Assembly: GCF_003710085.1 (NCBI RefSeq)
Contig: NZ_CP033324.1
Location: forward strand, 1,302,001 to 1,366,000
Source of the DNA: Nocardioides pantholopis
Lineage (GTDB): Bacteria > Actinomycetota > Actinomycetes > Propionibacteriales > Nocardioidaceae
DNA length: 64,000 bases
Direction of reading: 5' to 3'
Part shown: piece after piece, positions 60,023-64,000 of the stretch
Position numbering within the stretch: the stretch's first letter is position 1
Layout: the number at the start of each line of letters is the position of its first letter
Program-made: the position numbers and the translations under genes
Notes under the pieces: generated by a model
The model's input: the letters and a program-made list of their open reading frames with translations, nothing else
Told to the model about the DNA's origin: nothing
Databases searched by the model: none

Positions 60023-63000
60023 ATGCCCGACGACCAGCTCGACCCCACCACCGCGGCCGCCGAGGCCGCCGCCGCGAGCGAGACAGCCGGGGCGCGGTCC
60101 GCCCCGAGCGACGAGGCGCCGGCCAAGAAGGCCGCCGCTCGCAAGAGCGCCGCCAAGAAGGCCCCCGCTGCTAAGAAGGCGCCGGCGAAGAAGACCGCTG
60201 CGAAGCGCACGACGAAGAAGGCGGCCGCCGCCGCGGAGGCCGATCCGATGCTCGTCGAGGTCGCCGAGGCCCCCGTCGCGGAGAGCACCCCCGCAGCGGC
60301 CGACCAGGCGCCGGACGCCGAGGCCGCTCCCGCGAAGAAGACCGCGCGCCGGGCCCCGGCGAAGAAGTCCGCCACCAAGAAGGCCACGACCCGGTCCCGC
60401 GCCGCCGCGGCGCCCACGGAGCCGGTCGAGGAGCCCCCGGCCGCTGAGAGCTCCGCCGAGAGCCCCGCAGCCACCTCCGGGCAGGCCCCCGAGCAGGCGG
60501 CCGGTGTCGCGGCTCCGCTGTTCCAGGCGCCGGTGACCGTCACGACCACGACCCGCCGCAGCCGGCGGGGCGCGGCGAAGAAGACCGCACCCGTCGAGCC
60601 GCCGACGACCGTCGAGGACGAGGCGGCCGAGGACGAGGCAGCCCTCGTCGCGGCGGCCGACAGCGCGCTTCCGGCGGCGGACGCCGACCCGGACACCGCC
60701 GAGATCGACATCTCCGAGATCGACACCGCTGCTGGCGCCGAGGACGGCGCCGGCGAGGACAGTGCCGGTGACGACAGCGACGACAGTGACGACAGCGACG
60801 ACGGGGAGCGCGAGGGCGGGGCCCGTCGCCGCCGCCGCCGCGGCGGGCGTCGCCGCCGCAAGTCCGGCGACGGTGGTGCGGAGGCCGGCGACGGTGCGGA
60901 CGAGGACCAGTCCGAGACCGACGCCAGCACCGACCCCGCTGGCTCCACCGGCCCGGAGAACGAGGGCGGCGAGGAGCAGTCCGGCGAGGCCACCTCGCGT
61001 CGTCGTCGTCGGCGCCGCCGTTCCGGAGAGGGTGGCGGCGACGCCGGGGACGACCCGGAGAACACCGTCACCCGGGTCCGCAAGCCCCGGTCGGCCGAGG
61101 ACGAGATCACCGCGATCGCCGGCTCCACGCGCCTCGAGGCGAAGAAGCAGCGCCGCCGGGACGGCCGGGAGGCCGGTCGCCGTCGGGCCCCGATCGTGAG
61201 CGAGGCCGAGTTCCTGGCCCGCCGTGAGGCAGTCGACCGGGTCATGGTGATCCGCCAGCGCGACGACCTCACCCAGATCGGGGTGCTCGAGGACAAGGTC
61301 CTGGTCGAGCACTACGTCGCGCGTGAGTCGCAGACCTCGCTGATCGGCAACGTCTACCTCGGCCGGGTCCAGAACGTGCTGCCCTCCATGGAGGCCGCCT
61401 TCATCGACATCGGCAAGGGCCGCAACGCGGTGCTGTACGCCGGTGAGGTGAACTGGTCGGCGCTGGGCCACAAGGACGGTCAGCCCCGCAAGATCGAGTC
61501 CGTGCTCTCGTCGGGGCAGCCGATCCTGGTCCAGGTCACCAAGGACCCGATCGGGCACAAGGGCGCCCGCCTGACCAGCCAGATCAGCCTGGCCGGCCGG
61601 TTCCTCGTCTACGTCCCGGACGGCACCACCAGCGGCATCTCCCGCAAGCTGCCCGACACCGAGCGCAACCGGCTGAAGTCGCTGCTCAAGGAGATCGTCC
61701 CCGAGTCCGCCGGCGTGATCGTGCGCACCGCGGCCGAGGGCGCCAGCGAGGACGAGCTCACCCGCGACGTGGAGCGGCTCAAGTCCCGCTGGGAGGACAT
61801 CGAGAAGAAGGCAGCCAACAAGAGCGCCGGCGCCCAGCTCCTCTACGGCGAGCCGGACCTCACCCTCAAGGTCGTCCGCGACCTGTTCACCGAGGACTTC
61901 GGCCGGCTGGTCATCGAGGGCGAGAGCGCCTGGCAGACGGTGCAGCAGTACGTCCAGCAGGTCGCCCCGGACCTGGAGGAGCGCCTGGAGCGCTACTTCC
62001 CCGAGGCGCACGGCGGCCGGGACTCGTTCGCCGAGTACCGGATCGACGAGCAGATCGCCAAGGCGCTGGACCGCAAGGTCTGGCTGCCCTCGGGTGGGTC
62101 GCTGATCATCGACCGCACCGAGGCGATGACGGTGATCGACGTCAACACCGGCAAGTTCACCGGCTCCGGGGGCAACCTGGAGGAGACCGTCACCAAGAAC
62201 AACCTTGAGGCGGCCGAGGAGGTCGTGCGCCAGCTGCGGCTGCGCGACATCGGCGGCATCATCGTCGTCGACTTCATCGACATGGTCCTGGAGTCCAACC
62301 GCGACCTGGTGCTGCGTCGCCTCGTGGAGTGCCTGGGCCGGGACCGCACCCGGCACCAGGTGGCCGAGGTCACCTCGCTGGGCCTGGTGCAGATGACCCG
62401 CAAGCGGATCGGCACCGGCCTGGTCGAGTCGTTCAGCGAGAACTGCGAGCACTGCCAGGGCCGCGGCGTCGTCATCTCCGACCAGCCGGTCGAGCCGCGC
62501 CGCGACGGTGGCGACCAGGACCGCGGCCGCTCCGCGGGCCGTCGCCGGGGCAAGGGTCGCGGCGGGGACGAGCAGTCCGGCTCGGCTCCCCAGTCGGGCC
62601 AGTCGGGCCAGTCGGGCCAGTCCGGACGGCAGTCGCCGCCGAAGCCGCCCACTCCCAAGGACGTGGCCGCGATGGCCCGGCCGGAGTCCGCATCCCTGCC
62701 CGCCGACGAGCAACTCGACGAGCAGCCCCACGAGCAGCCGTCCGACCAGCCGGAGGAGTCCAGCGCCCCGGTCGAGCAGGTGCCGGACCAGCCGGTCGAG
62801 CAGGTGCGGGACCAGTCGGCCTCCCAGTCGATCCCAGAGCCCGCCCGCGAGGACGCACCCTCCGCCCCGAAGGTCGTGACCCGGACTCGCCGGCGCGGGT
62901 CCAGTCGGCCGGCGGAGCAGCCGGAGGCGCCCGCCGTGGAGCAGTCCGCCGTGGACCAGCCGACGACGGAGGCGCCCCAGGCCGCCCCTGAGGCACCCGC

Positions 63001-63361
63001 CGTCCCTGAGGCCCCCGCGCCCGCCGCGGTCACGGAGGACGCCGGGACCCCCCGGGTCGTGACCCGGACCCGCCGGCGCAGCGCGAACCGACCGGCCGGG
63101 CAGCCCGAGGACGCCACGGTGGTGGTCGTGACCGAGCCGGAGCCCGTCTCCGTGCCCGAGCCGGCCGCCGCGCCGGCCGAGCCGGTCGCCGCGGCACCGC
63201 GTGTGGTCACCCGTACGCGCACCCGCAGCGCCAACCGCCCCGCCGGCCCGCCGGCGAGCACCGACGGCAGCGCCCGGTCCACGGACCCGGACGGGGGAGC
63301 GGACGACACCGACGGGGCCGCACCCGCGCCGGTGAAGAGGAAGGGCACCCGCAAGCGCTGA
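60023..63361 (+). CDS. rne: Ribonuclease E/G
   Basis: 1112 aa from ATG 60023 (GAGGAGCAGC upstream). Main endoribonuclease for mRNA decay and rRNA processing. Residues 1-400 are disordered: KKAPAKKT-type Lys/Ala blocks, acidic stretches and two Arg clusters (RRRRRRGGRRRRK, RRRRRRRR). The catalytic core spans about 400-820: S1 domain (YLGRVQNVLPSMEAAFIDIG), catalytic Asp706 in VIDVNTG and Asp750 in VVDFIDM, and zinc-link Cys808/Cys811 in CEHCQGRG. The C-terminal 290 residues are disordered, with SGQ repeats and three RVVTRTRRRSANRPAG units. N-terminal extension plus C-arm is the actinobacterial layout. Confidence 0.95.
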   Translation: MPDDQLDPTTAAAEAAAASETAGARSAPSDEAPAKKAAARKSAAKKAPAAKKAPAKKTAAKRTTKKAAAAAEADPMLVEVAEAPVAESTPAAADQAPDAEAAPAKKTARRAPAKKSATKKATTRSRAAAAPTEPVEEPPAAESSAESPAATSGQAPEQAAGVAAPLFQAPVTVTTTTRRSRRGAAKKTAPVEPPTTVEDEAAEDEAALVAAADSALPAADADPDTAEIDISEIDTAAGAEDGAGEDSAGDDSDDSDDSDDGEREGGARRRRRRGGRRRRKSGDGGAEAGDGADEDQSETDASTDPAGSTGPENEGGEEQSGEATSRRRRRRRRSGEGGGDAGDDPENTVTRVRKPRSAEDEITAIAGSTRLEAKKQRRRDGREAGRRRAPIVSEAEFLARREAVDRVMVIRQRDDLTQIGVLEDKVLVEHYVARESQTSLIGNVYLGRVQNVLPSMEAAFIDIGKGRNAVLYAGEVNWSALGHKDGQPRKIESVLSSGQPILVQVTKDPIGHKGARLTSQISLAGRFLVYVPDGTTSGISRKLPDTERNRLKSLLKEIVPESAGVIVRTAAEGASEDELTRDVERLKSRWEDIEKKAANKSAGAQLLYGEPDLTLKVVRDLFTEDFGRLVIEGESAWQTVQQYVQQVAPDLEERLERYFPEAHGGRDSFAEYRIDEQIAKALDRKVWLPSGGSLIIDRTEAMTVIDVNTGKFTGSGGNLEETVTKNNLEAAEEVVRQLRLRDIGGIIVVDFIDMVLESNRDLVLRRLVECLGRDRTRHQVAEVTSLGLVQMTRKRIGTGLVESFSENCEHCQGRGVVISDQPVEPRRDGGDQDRGRSAGRRRGKGRGGDEQSGSAPQSGQSGQSGQSGRQSPPKPPTPKDVAAMARPESASLPADEQLDEQPHEQPSDQPEESSAPVEQVPDQPVEQVRDQSASQSIPEPAREDAPSAPKVVTRTRRRGSSRPAEQPEAPAVEQSAVDQPTTEAPQAAPEAPAVPEAPAPAAVTEDAGTPRVVTRTRRRSANRPAGQPEDATVVVVTEPEPVSVPEPAAAPAEPVAAAPRVVTRTRTRSANRPAGPPASTDGSARSTDPDGGADDTDGAAPAPVKRKGTRKR
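62869..63255 (+). repeat. Three RVVTRTRRRSANRPAG protein repeats in the RNase E C-arm
   Basis: Coding repeats starting near 62869, 63053 and 63199, each a 16-residue basic block ending in Pro-Ala-Gly/Glu, spaced by acidic Pro/Ala-rich linkers. The blocks look like RNA- or protein-binding short linear motifs. Confidence 0.7.
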
Positions 63362-63388
63362 GGCTGGGGGCTCCGGGCGCCGCCCGTT

Positions 63389-63417
63389 TTGCCGGGAGTG
63401 CCCGGAGTCCGTAGTAT
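63389..63417 (+). promoter_or_regulatory. Promoter of rplU-rpmA
   Basis: TTGCCG at 63389-63394, 17 bases, then TAGTAT at 63412-63417. This is the best -35/-10 pair in the window and gives a leader of about 160 bases before rplU, which could hold ribosomal-protein feedback structure. I see no known leader motif in it. Confidence 0.6.
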
Positions 63418-63585
63418 TGAGCCTCGGTGCGTGGACACGTGCCAACCCCGTGTGGCGCACCACTTCTCGGCATGGCTGTCTCGGCAGCCTCCGGCTGGTG
63501 TGCGGAGCGCCCGGGACGAACGACGCAGCAGACCAGACGTGGCGGACCTCAGCCACGACCCAGCAGGACGACGAAGGAGACCGCG

Positions 63586-63894
63586 GTGTACGCGATCGTG
63601 CGCGCAGGCGCCAAGCAGCAGAAGGTTGCCGTGGGCGACGTCATCGAGATCGACAAGGTGACGACCGGGGTCGGCGAGACGCTGACCCTCCCCGTCGTCC
63701 TCGGTGTGGACGGCGAGACGGTGACTGCCGACGCCGCGAAGCTGGACAAGGCCTCGGTCACGGTGGAGGTCCTCGGCGCCACCAAGGGTCCGAAGATCAT
63801 CATCCAGAAGTACAAGAACAAGACCGGTTACAAGAAGCGCCAGGGTCACCGCCAGAAGTACACCCAGGTCAAGGTCACCGACATCTCCCTCTGA
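63586..63894 (+). CDS. rplU: 50S ribosomal protein L21
   Basis: 102 aa from GTG 63586, with GAAGGAGA at 63573-63580. [18 protein letters not shown] at the N-terminus and [18 protein letters not shown] at the C-terminus are the L21 signatures. Binds 23S rRNA in the 50S subunit. Followed by rpmA after 43 bases, the usual order. Confidence 0.97.
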   Translation: MYAIVRAGAKQQKVAVGDVIEIDKVTTGVGETLTLPVVLGVDGETVTADAAKLDKASVTVEVLGATKGPKIIIQKYKNKTGYKKRQGHRQKYTQVKVTDISL

Positions 63895-63937
63895 GCCTTC
63901 GCGGCCCCGAGCACCACGACGACACAAGGATCACGAC

Positions 63938-64000
63938 ATGGCACACAAGAAGGGCGCGGCGTCCACCAAGAACGGCCGCGACTCCAACGCCCAGCGCCTC
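63938..64000 (+). CDS. rpmA: 50S ribosomal protein L27, N-terminal part
   Basis: First 21 codons, MAHKKGAASTKNGRDSNAQR, the universal L27 start; the gene runs off the window. ACAAGGA lies upstream of the ATG. The expected next gene is obg. Confidence 0.95.
   Translation, partial: MAHKKGAASTKNGRDSNAQRL

Noticed and set aside
59516..63556. 1346-codon open frame on the minus strand across rne
   Set aside because: It is antisense to a clear RNase E and rich in Gly/Leu/Arg as expected for the complement of GC-rich coding DNA; no family motif.
63418..63585. Known L21 leader or riboswitch before rplU
   Set aside because: I could not identify a conserved structure by reading; only the promoter is supported.

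Overview
The window is a very GC-rich, densely coded piece of an actinobacterial chromosome. Third codon positions are almost all G or C, starts are often GTG, and many genes carry a TAnnnT hexamer just before the start codon, as in leaderless actinobacterial mRNAs. Gene order supports this: pepN, an Rv2466c-type protein, rpiB, nei, tRNA-Gly/tRNA-Pro, tig, clpP1, clpP2, clpX, valS, folC, DUF4233, ndk, rne, rplU and rpmA lie in the same order as in Mycobacterium tuberculosis (Rv2467 to Rv2441c, recalled from memory). The rod-shape operon mreBCD-mrdA-rodA sits between ndk and rne, as in Streptomyces. Type-2 ValS, a DUF222-HNH gene among dispersed repeats and a GPP34 protein suggest Nocardioidaceae (Nocardioides-like). 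That family assignment is inference.

Layout. 1-11061: end of an OsmC-like gene, an MscS channel, a small membrane protein, DUF5130, aminopeptidase N, a secreted CHAP protein, a DsbA-fold mycothiol-dependent reductase, a secreted PGRP amidase, GPP34 and metG. 11062-13062: an SOS-controlled DUF222-HNH gene flanked by inverted copies of a dispersed repeat, followed by a 41-bp tandem array. 13063-17100: a LURP-one-like protein, an esterase, rpiB, nei and a SpoIIE-type phosphatase. 17187-21887: two tRNAs, then the chaperone/protease block tig-clpP1-clpP2-clpX with a candidate ClgR site. 21956-30078: valS, a small ORF, an Fe-S flavoprotein, folC, DUF4233, a divergent MocR/PNPOx pair and ndk. 30144-33287: an unusual four-gene cassette with ESX-like helical proteins, a DUF1023 alpha/beta hydrolase and a lipoprotein. 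33416-39329: mreB, mreC, mreD, mrdA, rodA with overlapping junctions. 39332-42151: a ChaA-type antiporter and a secreted repeat protein.

42392-59640: a B12-binding radical SAM gene (TIGR03960 type) is separated from its usual partner, the DUF2344 gene (TIGR03936 type), by about 14.5 kb. The inserted DNA starts with a repeat array, then a membrane protein/MFS pair, then a surface-glycan cluster: three methyltransferases, two GT2 glycosyltransferases, a nucleotide-sugar dehydrogenase, an epimerase, two large polytopic membrane proteins and an acyltransferase-cupin fusion. 60023-64000: rne with long low-complexity arms, rplU and the start of rpmA.

Most of the window is housekeeping. The accessory parts worth attention are the SOS-box/DUF222-HNH/repeat locus, the ESX-like hydrolase cassette, and the glycan island that splits a conserved gene pair.
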